Shown in pieces: positions 23,919 to 36,326 of a DNA stretch of 63,138 bases (positions are counted from its first letter, which is position 1; each line of letters opens with the position of its first letter). Under the pieces are notes generated by a model. The model did no database searches, was not told the origin of the DNA, and saw only the letters and a program-made list of their open reading frames with translations. A program made the position numbers and the translations under genes. This stretch comes from Bigelowiella natans CCMP2755 (taxonomy: Eukaryota > Cercozoa > Chlorarachniophyceae). Where the stretch lies: NCBI GenBank assembly GCA_000320545.1, contig ADNK01003183.1:1-63138 (forward strand). Reading direction: 5' to 3'.

Positions 23919-25364
23919 TTTGTTGCCTCGCCATAATTTCTTGATCATCAAAAGCTGATTACTCCTTCTCTCTTTCCCATTGATCCCCCGTTGTTGTGGT
24001 TGTCGTTGTCGCCCACAGCTGATGGAAATCCTGACTATAGCCGTTCACCAAAGCTCGATCCAAACCGCAGATGGACGAACGTTGGTAGTAAAAACGGGTG
24101 ATGGGGGGGGGAGGGGTGACAACCATGAATGGTGCTAGGCCCCCATGTATGGGAAGAACCGCGATTTGGCATCTGTGCTGCTTGTTTGTATGAGTGAAGG
24201 GAAAGAGAGAGAGAGAGAGAGAGAGAGAACGATAGGGATGAAAAACCTCATTCCTTCTGCATCCTTCCAGGCATCAGCTTCTCAAAGGACGTCACCATTA
24301 GCGGAAAGATCATGATAATGACCATGCTGCCATACGTTCTGGTGCAAATACCAGCTCTCGGTAAATACAAACAACAATAAAATCGAAGTCTCTGGTTATT
24401 GATGATAGAATTTTAAGTTGATGCTCATCTTCTCGACGAAAGAGAGGCTCTTTTTGACAATGTGTTCTCCTACTACTGTGCTTTATTTGCCGAGCACCCC
24501 GTAAACATCGACTTTGCTAAATTGAAGCACTCTTTTGCTTGCAGGCATGGGTTGTGCGTTTGCATCCAGCCCGTCTTGCGATGGAACGAAACAAACATGG
24601 TATTAAGTTAAACGTCGCCAGAGAACATTAGTATTTTAGAAGATCCTATAAGATAAAGGAATTGTGCCGCTGTGAGGCGGCTGCTGCTGCTGCTGCTGCC
24701 GCTGCTAAAAGCACTGACAGCAGCAATAAGCCGTAACTTCCCAAAAAAAAATCTGCATAAAACAAGCAGTAAGCATCTACCTTAAAATCTTGCTCGAGCT
24801 CATGTCATACTCTTTCCCCCTCCCCTCTCTTCCTCTCCCTCCTCTCCTCCCCCCTCCCTCCTCGAAGGTTCGCGCTCGCTGCTTTCATTCTGTGCTGCAT
24901 AGGGCTCGTCTCGTACCTTGCCTACCAGGTTTGGAACTCCACGATGACCCGCCGCGAGCAGCAGATGTATCTGATCTTCAACGCCGTCGAGAAGCAGCTC
25001 ATCACGTTCGAGGATGCGCTCATGAAGCTCTACGTCGTTGGGCAGCTCACGAAGGAGGACGCTCCTGAGAGCTACCACAACCTCGTCACCACGACTCGTA
25101 ACAAGAAGGACTTTGAGAAATTCCTCAACCGCATGTTTGACAAGTTTCACTCCCGCGCGGACTCGGAGCGTCGAAACAGGAAGTACGATGAAGACGTGCT
25201 GCACCCCGCCGATGTGATTAACATGCTCAAGTACATGCGTGTGCAAGTGGAGGAGTCGCCCCGGATCATCGATGCAATGGATACGGACAAAGACGGAGTC
25301 ATTCACCGTTGGGAGTTCCTCAAGTACATGATGGACCTTGCAGAGGACGTCTCAGCAGGTAGTG

Positions 25365-25399
<35 letters not shown>

Positions 25400-26258
25400 C
25401 GGTGATGATGTCAGGGATGATTGATAAAGACAGAAACGTAGTAATGATATGATAAGATATGAGCGCTCATGAACTCGTCCACCAAAGAAGCATGAGATGT
25501 TCTGCCATCACAGAAACCGTTTTAATAGTCATCATCAACGTGCAGGTGCTGTCATCACGAGCGACACGACCCATACTTCCACAGGATCATATCGAAAGGA
25601 ATCTGGAGAGGGTAGATTCATTAATAATAATAATAATAATAATAATGATGAATAATGAATTTTAAAATAAGCACTCTGCTCCCTCGTAACTGCTGCTGAC
25701 TCAGGACAACTCGTTTATGTCAATAGTCAAATCGTTTGCTAATCAGCTACTTCATCCCTTCCCCGCCCTCCATTATCCCAACCAGATACAATGGAAGAGC
25801 AGAAATTGACTAATCTGATCGAGGAGAAAGGACCTGCCCTCCATCGTCGAATGAGCTGGTAGTTAGCGAAATAGTGGAAGGAAGAGGAGGAGGAGGAAAA
25901 TTAAATTGAGACAAATTGTTTTCGTAATAATAATTAACATAGAAATCTAATATTTATATATGTGTGTGTGTGTGCGTGTGTGTGTGTGTGTTTCCATCTG
26001 TACTTGTAGGTATATTTCTGAATCATCTCGCGGCGTTGGCAACGATTCTGACGAGGAGGGCGATTTCGACGAAGGTTGATATACACATAGGATAGTAGTG
26101 ATGCACTACGAGAACAAGTAAATAAGGACGCAATCGACACGCATGTATATAGCGTATTCACGACATTCCGCTAACCCACAGATGAGGAGGATCAACCTGA
26201 TATTCCTGATAGTATTGCTAATCTCAGTACCCCCCAGGTGAGACACACACTCATACAC

Positions 26259-26295
<37 letters not shown>

Positions 26296-27010
26296 TTCAA
26301 CATCAACCATTATTATCATCATCAATGTCGTCATTATTTCTTTGTTGCATGAGCAGGAGCGAATGGATGCTATTTTCTGGGAGGCTTGCAAGAAGATGAT
26401 CGGGGGAACCATGCTGGTGTTGCTCTTCACTGACCCGGTAGTATTACTCATCAAAATGAAATTTTGCCAAAATTACGCAAATGCTACGGAAATGAAAAAC
26501 TAATTCCAAGAATAGAATACCATCATCATCATCCTCCTCGTTATAATCATTAACATCATCATTCTGCCAAGATATAAATTGCTTGTTTCTTTTTGTGATT
26601 CGCAGTGCGTGGACATTTTTACTGAGATGGGTCTGCGGGTGGGACTTAACCCATTCTTCATCTCCTTCATTTTCGCACCGATTGCGTCCAACGCTTCTGA
26701 GCTCGTCGCGACATATGCATACGCCAAGAAGAAAACGCGCAAGTCCATCTCTGTGTCCCTCTCTCTCCTCTTCGGAGCTGGAAATATGAACAACACGTAT
26801 TGCCTGGGAGTCTTCTTGATGATCATCATGGTGAGGCAGCTTCCGTGGGTATTCACGGCCGAGACAACGGCGATTATCGTCGTAGAGTTGATTGCTGCAA
26901 TCCTTGCATTCCGCACCACGCAGGGATGGTGGGAGACTGCATGCATGGGAATGCTCTACCCGCTATCGCTTGTCATAGTCGCAGGCCTTGAGTCGTACGG
27001 AATCGACTAA
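23011..27010 (+). CDS. EF-hand Na+(cation)/Ca2+ exchanger, plant NCL-like
   Basis: Fourteen exons join in frame to 581 codons plus stop: 23011-23082, 23204-23295, 23402-23484, 23656-23703, 23775-23843, 24019-24084, 24271-24360, 24545-24599, 24868-25358, 25786-25858, 26010-26074, 26182-26237, 26357-26437, 26606-27010. The first alpha repeat shows SDGSELLLLIP, then VLPVLGVVPDGMMVLFSGFG and IAVGVGALAGSTIFLLTAPW. The second alpha repeat, in the last exon, shows FAPIASNASELVATYAYAKK and LFGAGNMNNTYC. Between them exon 9 encodes a membrane helix and a cytosolic part with a canonical EF-hand loop (DTDKDGVIHRWE). This order, alpha1, EF-hand, alpha2, is that of plant NCL/EF-CAX proteins, which export Ca2+ against Na+ or H+ across a membrane. 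The acidic stretch (exons 11-12) before alpha2 may be regulatory. The transported ion and membrane are not shown by sequence alone. Confidence 0.92.
23872..23916. repeat. CT microsatellite in an exchanger intron
   Basis: A (CT)n run lies between exchanger exons 5 and 6 on the sense strand. Confidence 0.9.
25359..25400. repeat. GTA trinucleotide repeat starting at a splice donor
   Basis: The donor of exchanger intron 9 (CAG|GTAGTGG) is the first unit of a (GTA)n tract. Confidence 0.85.
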
Positions 27011-29636
27011 GGAAATGGCTCAGGTGATTCCACACGTGAAATAAATAAGGACGAACTATCGAAATGTCGCTTGTTGACCGGCCTGTGGAGCCTGAATGCC
27101 GATGAGGGAATGGAGTAGACATTTTGGGATCTACGACAATGGATCTACGCCAAAGAAGAGGTGGATTGCTGAGTCCTACTCAGTTCTCAACAAGTCAACG
27201 ATGATCAATATTCCTATTTTGTCCATAGCTTTTTCCTGCCCTCGAAGTACATTTGTTCATTGATTTGTTTTGTCATGTAGTTGTTTTGTCATTGCATCAT
27301 TTGCCAAACATTTTTGTTCTCATTGCGCAATACGTCACATTGGCACGATGGGAAGAGGGGGGTTGTGCTCGATCACGTTTTTTGTGCATTCGTCGCAATG
27401 TGTGGTTCCTAGCTAGCTAGCGCACGCTGCACGTGCGTTCCACCAGTCTGGGCAAAACCACACAATTGTGGAGATGGACAGACGCAGATCGACGACCGCC
27501 AAAGCGCTGCAATGGCAGCATTTTTCAACGATGCTAGCGCTCGCGCTGCAGTGCAAGCGGCCCGGGCTAGCGGGCTAGATGCATGCGCATCATGTGCAAC
27601 GATCATCAAGAGTTCTGAAGTTGCACGTGCAGACAGAGAGCAAAAAAGCAGTGCAAGAAGTAATTCCGTGTGCACGCACACGATGGGTGCACACATCAAA
27701 ATGCACAATTGTCTAGTTGCCTGCACATTGAGCACGTGCAGCCATGTGTAGACCTAGAGACATGGAGACACGCATGCACGTCATGCACAGATGGACATGT
27801 GCATGCACACGACTTGTTGAGACACGTGCGTGTGTGCACTTTGACTAGGCGCTCGATCTCCCAGCTAGCCAGCTAGTCAGTTGGCCACGCTGTGTGATGC
27901 CACGCGTGTCCCAGCTAGGACCAATTAGACTCGATCGTTCTAGCGTTCATCGAAAGTGTCACAGTTTCGTTTGATCACTCATGCACATGTTGGTCCATGA
28001 CTGGATGAGGGCATGATGAGACAGCGTGTTCCATGATTCTTTGTTCAGGTTGCATGTGGAATTCCTTCGTTCACTCACTCATCGCTGTGGCTAGGTCTAG
28101 AGGTGGGGAAGGCTGGAGGGCACTCTTGCGTTTGCTGGTTTGTCGCACACAACGTGCGATCGAGCGCACACACCTGCTGTGGCCTGGGCATGCCAGCATG
28201 CTAGCATGGCACATTTTGTGTGCAATTTGCCGACCTTCAGACCTGCAAGCTGCAGCGCTGTGCATGACGCGATGCAATGTGTTGATGTTCATCACAAACA
28301 CGTTGATTGACGAAGCCATCACCACGTCGTCGCACGTGACAAGCCACATTGACCTTTGCCAGTTCTGGAGTTGCGATGCTGTGAGACGAGTGCAATCAAT
28401 CAAATTGAACTTTTTCAATGGTCATCCCTGGATCCTCGTGTGGCTGTGCAATGCAGCGGCTGCAGCTGTGCCGCGCCCATTTCAGTGTTGCCCCTGCTAG
28501 CCTGAGCCGATGTGCACTCCAGCATTGCTAGGCCAAACTGGTGAACACGTCACACGATGCTGCAGTGGTGCATGGCCTGCAGGCAACAGGATCACAGACG
28601 TGCTGCGACTGCCAGAATGCGATGAACGAATGAGTGAAGAAGTTCCATGGGAGCGCTTGAAAGGACATCAGGACGCTGACCCATCCGTGACCTCCTGAAT
28701 GAACAGGAAGCGGTTCCACACACAACTAGACCAGCAGGAGAGAGGATCAACCCGACGGAAAGTTCAAAAATTGATTTTTCAGACGCAAAGCGTCGTGGGT
28801 ACGCTCTCAATGAGAGATTCATTGCCAACACAGCCGGATTTTCCTCTGCGTCAAGCGAACACTGCACAAACACGCGATGAATTCTGGCAAAATGCCGAAA
28901 GAAAAGAGAGAAAACACAAATTTGAGCAGAACAAAATTGAGGCGTGCGTGCATTTGTGGGAAACAGTCACGACTGCGATGGGCGCCTTTTTTTGCACGTG
29001 CGTTTGCGGCAAACCATCCCGCGAAATGGTATGTGTGGGGAAAGGACGACAAACATCGTTGCATTGGCAACAGCATGAAAGGGGACCTTGCATGCACAGC
29101 TGAGATTTTTAGATGAAAAGTTGAATTGAAAAAGCAACTTTTTAAATTTTTCAGTTCCTAAAATTTTTTGTGTATTTTACACGTATTCTTTTACAACTTA
29201 AAAATAGGTTACATCATAACATAAAATATAACCCAAATGAACAGAAGAAACACAGAGGAAAACATGCAAGAGAATGACACCAAACGGTGCATTCATGATG
29301 CTTACCATCATGACTAACCTTTTGTTAGTTTGTTAAAAAATGCACACCAGCATACATACCAACATATATGTGAAACAGTGAACACATAAAAGATGAAGAA
29401 GCAAACATACATGCACATACGAGCATGCATACCAAGATGTATGTGAAAGTGTACACATATATATAAGATAAAGAAGCGAACATGCACACATGCAGAAGCA
29501 AACATGCAGACATGTAAAGTGAAAATCGCTAAACATTGTAAAAAATATAAGACACTTAGGTAAATTTGCTACACATTGAGAAAAATCGCTACAAATTGTA
29601 TAAAAATCGCTACAAATTTTCAGATGTGTCAACATT
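27011..29636. other. TGCA-rich island and AT-rich repeats between exchanger and Kelch genes
   Basis: 27011-27400 looks like 3' flank of the exchanger gene. 27400-29110 is an island dense in TGCA, ACGTGC and GCATGC words with no supported gene. It includes the palindrome CATGCTAGCATG at 28197 and GAACGAATGA/TCATTCGTTC-like words. 29110-29340 is AT-rich. 29345-29500 holds two diverged copies of a unit of about 75 bp (GCATACATACCAA versus GCATGCATACCAAG), and 29520-29630 has repeated AAATCGCTACAAATT words, probably the 3' flank of the Kelch gene. Confidence 0.5.
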
Positions 29637-30632
29637 TCAGTACCTTATCTGCAAACACTCTACGTTTTTACCAGCAATTCCACCATTTCCCCCAACAGCA
29701 AACAGCTTCCCATCCCCAACCGCAACACCATGATCATCTCTCGCCACAGTCATATCTGCAACCCTCTTCCACCCTGCCCCAACGTTCTTCAAATCCAGAT
29801 ACTCCACGGTCTTCAGAGAACCACCATTATACCCCCCAACAGCAAACAGCTTCCCATCCCCAACCGCAACACCATGCCAATGCCTCTTCACAGTCATGCC
29901 TGCAACCCTCTTCCACCCCGCCCCAAGATTCTTCAAATCAAGATACTCCACGGAATTCAGACCATTGCTACCATCATACCCCCCAACAGCAAACAGCTTC
30001 CCATCCCCAACCGCAACACCAAGACTTCTTCTCGCCACAGTCATATCTGCAACCCTCTTCCACCCTGCCCCAACATTTTTCAAATCCAGACACTCCACGG
30101 TCTTCAGAGAACCACCATTATACCCCCCAACAGCAAACAGCTTCCCATCCCCAACCGCAACACCATGCCAATGCCTCTTCACAGTCATGCCTGCAACCCT
30201 CTTCCACCCCGCCCCAAGATTCTTCAAATCCAGATACTCCACAGTGTTTAGAAATATTTTACGACCAACTCTCCGTTCGATATCTTTTTTAAGTGTTATC
30301 CCCCCTACAGCAAACAACTTCCCATCACCAACCGCAACACCAAGACTTCTTCTCGTCACAGTCGTACGTGCAACCCTCTTCCACTCCGCCCCAGCATTCT
30401 TCAAATCCAGACACTCCACAATTTTTGTATCAAGCCCTCCGACAGCAAACAGCTTCCCATTCCCAACCGCAACAGAGAAACAATCCCTCATCATAGTCAT
30501 ATCTGCAACCCTCTCCCACTTATCGCACTCAAATTCGTAGTCCAGTACAGTTTTCACAATGCTCTGAAGGCGAGATACTTCTTCAGGAAGTCCTGATGAA
30601 ACAATGTTCTTCCTTTTGTCGTGATAAGACAT
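29637..30632 (-). CDS. Single-exon Kelch-repeat protein
   Basis: An uninterrupted 331-codon frame starts at ATG 30632 (MSYHDKRK) and ends at 29637; the frame is open 20 codons further up but without an ATG. After an N-terminal segment of about 50 residues come about six Kelch-type beta-propeller blades, each with WKRVA, then GVAVGDGKLFAVGG (the Kelch double glycine) and VEYLDLKN. Kelch propellers are usually protein-interaction scaffolds; no BTB, F-box or other partner domain is present. Two adjacent blades form a 291-bp unit repeated almost identically (29821 and 30112), showing recent internal duplication. Unlike most neighbours the gene has no introns, which fits a retrocopy or a recently expanded family. 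Because of the repeats, long frames also open on the opposite strand; these are not genes. Confidence 0.8.
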   Translation of the reverse strand: MSYHDKRKNIVSSGLPEEVSRLQSIVKTVLDYEFECDKWERVADMTMMRDCFSVAVGNGKLFAVGGLDTKIVECLDLKNAGAEWKRVARTTVTRRSLGVAVGDGKLFAVGGITLKKDIERRVGRKIFLNTVEYLDLKNLGAGWKRVAGMTVKRHWHGVAVGDGKLFAVGGYNGGSLKTVECLDLKNVGAGWKRVADMTVARRSLGVAVGDGKLFAVGGYDGSNGLNSVEYLDLKNLGAGWKRVAGMTVKRHWHGVAVGDGKLFAVGGYNGGSLKTVEYLDLKNVGAGWKRVADMTVARDDHGVAVGDGKLFAVGGNGGIAGKNVECLQIRY

Positions 30633-31376
30633 TGTGGGCTCTACAGCCTCAAGTGCAGTCCTCTTTCTCTTGTGGAACCTTTGCACCGTCAAAAGCTGAC
30701 CCTGAAGTCACAGTAGCGCCTGGGTTCGTGTGTCGCCCCACTTCACTCTGGTGCTTGATGGTCTTCGGATTCGGACTCTTTTCAATTTTTCGGGAATCCC
30801 AGCAGGGAATCCCCCGGACAGACCTTCGGACACATCTCCGGACAGTCTCAGGAGACAGACCTTCGGACACCTTCGGACGCGTCGGACAGACTCATGGGAA
30901 TCCCCCGCGGGGGAATCTTCGGGAATGGTCTAATGTGGACTAATAATAATACATGTAGGGCCTAAATCAAGATAATCGCCTGCCTGGTACATGTAGTACA
31001 TGCTGCAGTTGGGCGCTCCACATCGTAAAATTCGGCTACAAAGCGCATCAGCGACAACGATTTTCTTCCGTCGCATGATCGAAGCTGAATCGAAGTTGTG
31101 TTTCTGGGTGCTCCGAGTTTTCTTTGCTCGGCATACTCCGAGGCAAAAATGTAGAAACGGCCTACATTACCTCCCGGAATCATGCGAACTGACACAATTT
31201 AGAGGCGAAATCTCGATAAAGGGCCGGACGAAGGAGAAGAGTCGAGAGTCGTTGAATGCGTGGCAACTCCAAGATCAGGAAAAGTTCCGATTCGCGCAAA
31301 CTCCCACGCTACTACGCTCGCTGCCTTCAGAACTCAAGAGAATCAGTTCCCCTCAACGAACAATTCCACAGAAACC
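30633..31376. other. Divergent intergenic region with short GC-rich repeats
   Basis: The region separates the Kelch gene (minus) from the membrane-protein gene (plus) and should hold both promoters. 30780-30935 contains GACAGACCTTCGGACAC twice (30817, 30854), several GGGAATCCC words and the perfect 12-bp palindrome CCCCCGCGGGGG at 30902-30913. No gene is seen. Confidence 0.5.
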
Positions 31377-32680
31377 ATGAAGGCTGAAGAGAGCAAGATC
31401 GAAATGGGTAGCGTTGGCCGCCAGAGTAAACTAGACTTTATGGGCGGATCAGCTGATTCCGCGTCCAAGATAAAGATGAACACATTTAGAGCGGCAGCGA
31501 CAGTTGGTCTGTCCTCTGCAGCTCTTGCAGGCGAAGCGATTTTCGTAAGCACCCACACTAACGCACAAAAGAGCTGTGACAGTTACGTTGCAATATTTTT
31601 GTATATGAAATCCCCACTAAAAAATTTCTTCTGATATCTCCACAGCAATTCGTCTCCTCCAACGTTGACCAGCCTACTGACGACTTGTATGGAGATTCCA
31701 AGATCTTCTCCCCTGGTCTTAAATACACTGCTTACGCTTTCGAGACGGAAGTGTTCACCTTCGGTCTCCTAGTCGCCATCTTCTCCATTTCCTATGACCT
31801 ACAAGTTCCTGAGATCACAAGAGCAACTGCTTGGCTGTGTACGGGGCTTTCTATCTTCTTCTGGATCGTCATCCACATCGCAGAACCGGTAATTATGAAG
31901 TAGTAGTATTGAATACGGCACCAAAATGGCAAATGTAATAAATTCCCTGCCTACCTCGTATTTACACGCCGCTTGAAAGAGCTTTCTAATCGTTGCGCTA
32001 CACGTCTAAACACAGTCTTTCAACTGGGACAACGATGTGGTTGGCATCCCTGTAGCTCCAGCAGGTGGATGGGACACTGAGTTTCGTCGGGAAGTAAACT
32101 TCTGGATGGGGTTCGTCGTCCCTAACGCTTGCGTCTCGGCCATGGCTCTTTGCTGGCAGAACATGGCACTCTTCAATCTCTACAGGTGCCAAACCGATGA
32201 GCACGCAAACCGGGACCCTGCCCCAAACGCTCTCCGTTATGGATGGTTCTCCTTTTTGGTGTTCTGGGTCGGGGTGGGAATTCTCACCGTAGCTGGCTGG
32301 ACGCGGACGGAAGAAGGGCCTTATCGCCTCGATTCCCCCGTCGTCTACCCTCCTACCGTCATTGTGTACGCTCCAGTTGCGATCATCTCCGGCCTCGCAG
32401 TCGTCGCGTACGGATTGACGAACATGCTCTACGCCGCATATCTGTACACCGTTCAGGAGGAAATCTGGCTCGTAACTGCCTTCTTCCAGCTTCTGAGCGT
32501 TATTGCCTGGTGCTGGCTGCTGGGATTCCATGTGATGATGCAGATCGGACTCACGTTTCCCCTCCTTGCACACCTCGCTTCGGCGTCGCAGCTCAGTACG
32601 CTCTTCTGCTCATTCCTGTCGTGTTTGGCCCTGTGTACTATATGGGTTTCACGGTTGGCGCTCTCAACAAGGAGAAGTAA
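31377..32680 (+). CDS. Unrecognised polytopic membrane protein, about 7-8 helices
   Basis: Four exons (31377-31544, 31646-31888, 32016-32531, 32597-32680) join in frame to 336 codons plus stop. The last intron is only 65 bp (32532-32596, GTGATG to CTCAG, with a pyrimidine-rich 3' half) and would be read through as coding if missed. Hydrophobic segments include VFTFGLLVAIFSISYDL, CTGLSIFFWIVIHIAE, WMGFVVPNACVSAM, WFSFLVFWVGVGILTVAGW, a long segment near VAIISGLAVVAYGL, LLSVIAWCWLLGFH and ALLLIPVVFGPVYYMG. The N-terminal 45 residues are hydrophilic (MKAEESKIEMGS) and the C-terminus (NKEK) is short. No retinal-binding lysine motif, GPCR, transporter or channel signature is recognised. Transport or sensing are both possible; function unknown. 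Confidence 0.75.
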
Positions 32681-33811
32681 GCGCAGTGATACGCTGTATT
32701 GTACGCTCAAGTAGAATTGTTTGCCTCTACGCTACCACCCAGGCCCCTAGGACAGTCAACAGAGACTGAGAGGCTAAGAGGACGGGGGGTGGGGGGGGGG
32801 CAACTTTATGTGCAAGATGCTACCCAAAAAAGAAAAGTGAAGAAAGAAATTTACATCTACGTTCTTGAAAACCTAATCGAACCTGAAAGGCTCCATTAAA
32901 GTTCTTATCAAGGATCTCCCTTTAATCCCTGCGTTAGTCATAAAATCAAAACATCATACATTTAAAATTAGAAGGATTGTATCGTACGCTGATGGTGTCA
33001 TTGAGCGTTTAGATATTGTCTCCCAGCTACAGGATTGCGAGGAATCGGATCGATCCAATTTTGTTCAGCCCTAATGTTTGAATTTAAAAAGAAATCATAC
33101 AAAACATCTTACAGTTTTGCCACAGCAATGCTAATTTATTCGTACGCGAGCCTTTTAGCGCAATGTTCGACAATGCATGAAGTCGGTAGCCACGCAACTA
33201 TAACAGCAATACAATGATGATGAGCGACTAGATACTGTCGCAACTCGTTCAGGCCGGCGGCGCGCTGAATCATTGTGCATCGCTAGATCGTGCACATAAA
33301 GTAGGATAATGATTCATGCATGACATGTGTCACAATGGACGCAATGCATATGTGTACATGTCTAGACCAACATGCTGGCACACGATGAATTTTCATGTTT
33401 ATCTAGTTCTAGTTGTGCACATGTGCGAGTGTCGCAACGTGCGACACTAAACGAATGTCGTAGGCGCTAGCTAGCTAGTTCTAGAGTAAGATAATGTGTC
33501 ATCGCGTGCACTGATCAAGCATGTCCTCGTAATAAATGCGTTTGCATGCCAGCGATTGCGCGCAGGCAAATTGTGTGACGATGAACAACATGCTAGAGTG
33601 CCGATTTGAACCGCCGCCACGCGCCAAATCAGCGCATGCGCTTTTAAATTGCCACAAAAGGCACACACGCAACTACAACAGCCTGTGATCACGCAAGCTT
33701 GCATGCACACTTCGGAATTGTAGGTCGGATGCTGCTGCTACTACATGCTAGCATGGACAGAATGACGCTTGAGTACGCATGAACATAGTTCATGTATGTG
33801 CACGTGTAAGC
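32681..33811. other. Convergent intergenic region with TGCA-rich island (33240-33811)
   Basis: The region lies between the stop of the membrane-protein gene and the stop of the kinesin-like gene. The second half is rich in TGCA, ACATG and CTAGCTAG words and has CATGCTAGCATG at 33744-33755. No coding segment is supported. Confidence 0.45.
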
Positions 33812-34345
33812 CTAATCAAATAGACGGAAAGGTGCGGGAAGCAACTGTTCTCCGTCACTTTCACCACTTCCTTTCGCAATCTGTGCGGTAGTAGTAGTAG
33901 TAGTAGTAGTAGTAGAAGTACTACTGCCCAGACGGCCACTCTTGAGCCTTTCTATCTCCTCTTGTAATCGAGCAACTTCCGACTAAAGAGGTATTAGTAG
34001 TAGCAGCAGCAGCAACAACAGCAACAACAAAGAACTTGATTATGCAAATTGCTGTACCGGACAACTGCATCCCAGTGTTATTTGGCAAGACTTTCCGTGT
34101 AATTTCGAAAATACAATCGCAGCAAAGCATGACCTCAAAACGTAAGATCAAACCTGGTGTTTGGCGGTGTCCGTCTCCATCTTCGTCTCCATTGCTAGCA
34201 GCTGTGCTGCTAACTGATCGGTGTCATGAGTAGGCTTGTTTTGCTCATTTTGGTAATACCTAGGGGCGGTGTAGAAAGTCGCAGTAATCATCACGATGAC
34301 TTCTCCATTTTGGATTTGATCAAACGGGCACACAACATATGAACT

Positions 34346-34383
<38 letters not shown>

Positions 34384-35216
34384 AGCACACACGCGCGCGC
34401 GTTTATATCATAACATGATGAGTTTCTGTCGAGAGATCATCCTCTCGGTGAAATGATGTTGTCCCATCAACACCATCACCGTCGTCGTGCTAACATGCTG
34501 CAATCAATGGTATTATCTGCTCACACACGCACGCACGCACACATGCGGTCATTACATGTCCCATTCATTCAGCGCTTCGTCCTAACAACACACACAACAC
34601 ACACAATAAGGGCAGAAAAGACTGAATCAAGAAAGGAATAAACTCGGGGGTAAAACAGCAGAGGAAATGCATAAATCTGAGACGTTATTATCCGCCTCTC
34701 ATCATCATCATCATTCTCATCATAATCTCTTAATCGCCCACACAATGCTACCCTCTTCTTGCATGCTGCCTAAGCTGCTGCAACGTCCCTCCTCCTCCTC
34801 CTCCTCCTCCTCCTCCTCTCTTTGCATCGTCTCACATACCTTCTCGGCATTCATACGTCTGAGCTCCTCGTTTTCCTTGTTCAATCTCGATATTTCAATA
34901 GCTTGTGCTTCCGACTGGTGTTAGTTGGTGATGGTGAGTCATCTTGCTCCGGGAATAGACAGGGAGAGAGAGAGAGATGCGATCTACTTCTGATGATTCT
35001 TACCACTTCTTTGAGCGTCTCCAACATCTCTTCCACATTGCTGTTAGCGAGCATCTTTTTCTACGAGCAAAGAAAGAGCCAAACCGCTCATTAAACGGGT
35101 CCGGGGAGATGTACGTGACGGTAGCACCGCATAATGCACGAAGGGCCCCGCAGTAAGAAATAGAAACAGGAGCAACGGCAGCCAGATGGAATTTGTTCAG
35201 AGAAAAGGACGGACGC

Positions 35217-35297
<81 letters not shown>

Positions 35298-35670
35298 ATA
35301 TAACAGTATGTTTTGAGTAGAATATCGATTTCACTGCCGTCCTTTTGCCTCTGCACACGTTTTTTGTTTGTTCGAAGAGAAAAAAGCACACACGCACACA
35401 CGCACACACGCACGCACACACACACACACACACACACACCTTGGAGTTTTGTGCGGCGGAGAACTTGTCGGCAAACGAGGTTGATCTCTTGACAAAGGTC
35501 TTTGTTTCTGTAGCAGACGATGATAGGACAATTACTACGGCATTAGCATCGATAGGTTTCAAGGCGTATTTCTCTCGAAAGCATGGAAGATGAACCGACG
35601 ATGGGGAAATGCAGGTGATGATAGGCCGTTTGCATGGAACAACTGCCAGTGTGACATGTTAAATCTATTG

Positions 35671-35708
<38 letters not shown>

Positions 35709-35881
35709 ATGGGATATAAATATATATATATATATTTATATATATATATATTTCTATATATATTGACCAAATGCCCGGGAGGTAGGCCTCCTGATTCCTA
35801 AGAACCAAATAGAGCGGATAATAGCAGTTAATCATCACTGAAGTCATCTTCATTGGAATTCCGCCTTGCACGTAAAGCACA

Positions 35882-35920
<39 letters not shown>

Positions 35921-36286
35921 TCTGACCACTTGGACGCCTCATCCCACTAGGTAGATCTTCGGTCTAAAAATGGATTTAGAAAGAAAAGGTCATTTTAATG
36001 ATAATAATAACAATACCCAACCACCAAAATTCAAACACGCTTTTGTCATTGATGACACCTCCCTCCTCCTTCCTCACTCCTCATCAGAAGAAGAAGATAA
36101 GCTTATCACCGCTTGAGGAAAATAGCAGATAGCTCGCATTGTTACACTGTGACTACCTTCTGAGAGGCGGCGATAACTCTCCTGATGTGTGTAAACTCAT
36201 CGAGGGATATCTGGCCTTTTTGTAGCTTCTCGCAAATGACCTTTGCATAGCCAGGAACATATATGTAAATATGCATGTATGCGTGT

Positions 36287-36326
<40 letters not shown>

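Noticed and set aside
29576-30540. Long plus-strand open frames (up to 238 codons) rich in Pro, Gln, His and Ser
   Set aside because: They are the antisense of the Kelch repeats; a stop-free repeated unit opens all frames. The minus strand has the real Kelch motifs.
32243-32714. Apparent frameshift or pseudogene in the membrane-protein gene
   Set aside because: The change of register is fully explained by a 65-bp GT-AG intron at 32532-32596 that keeps phase 0.
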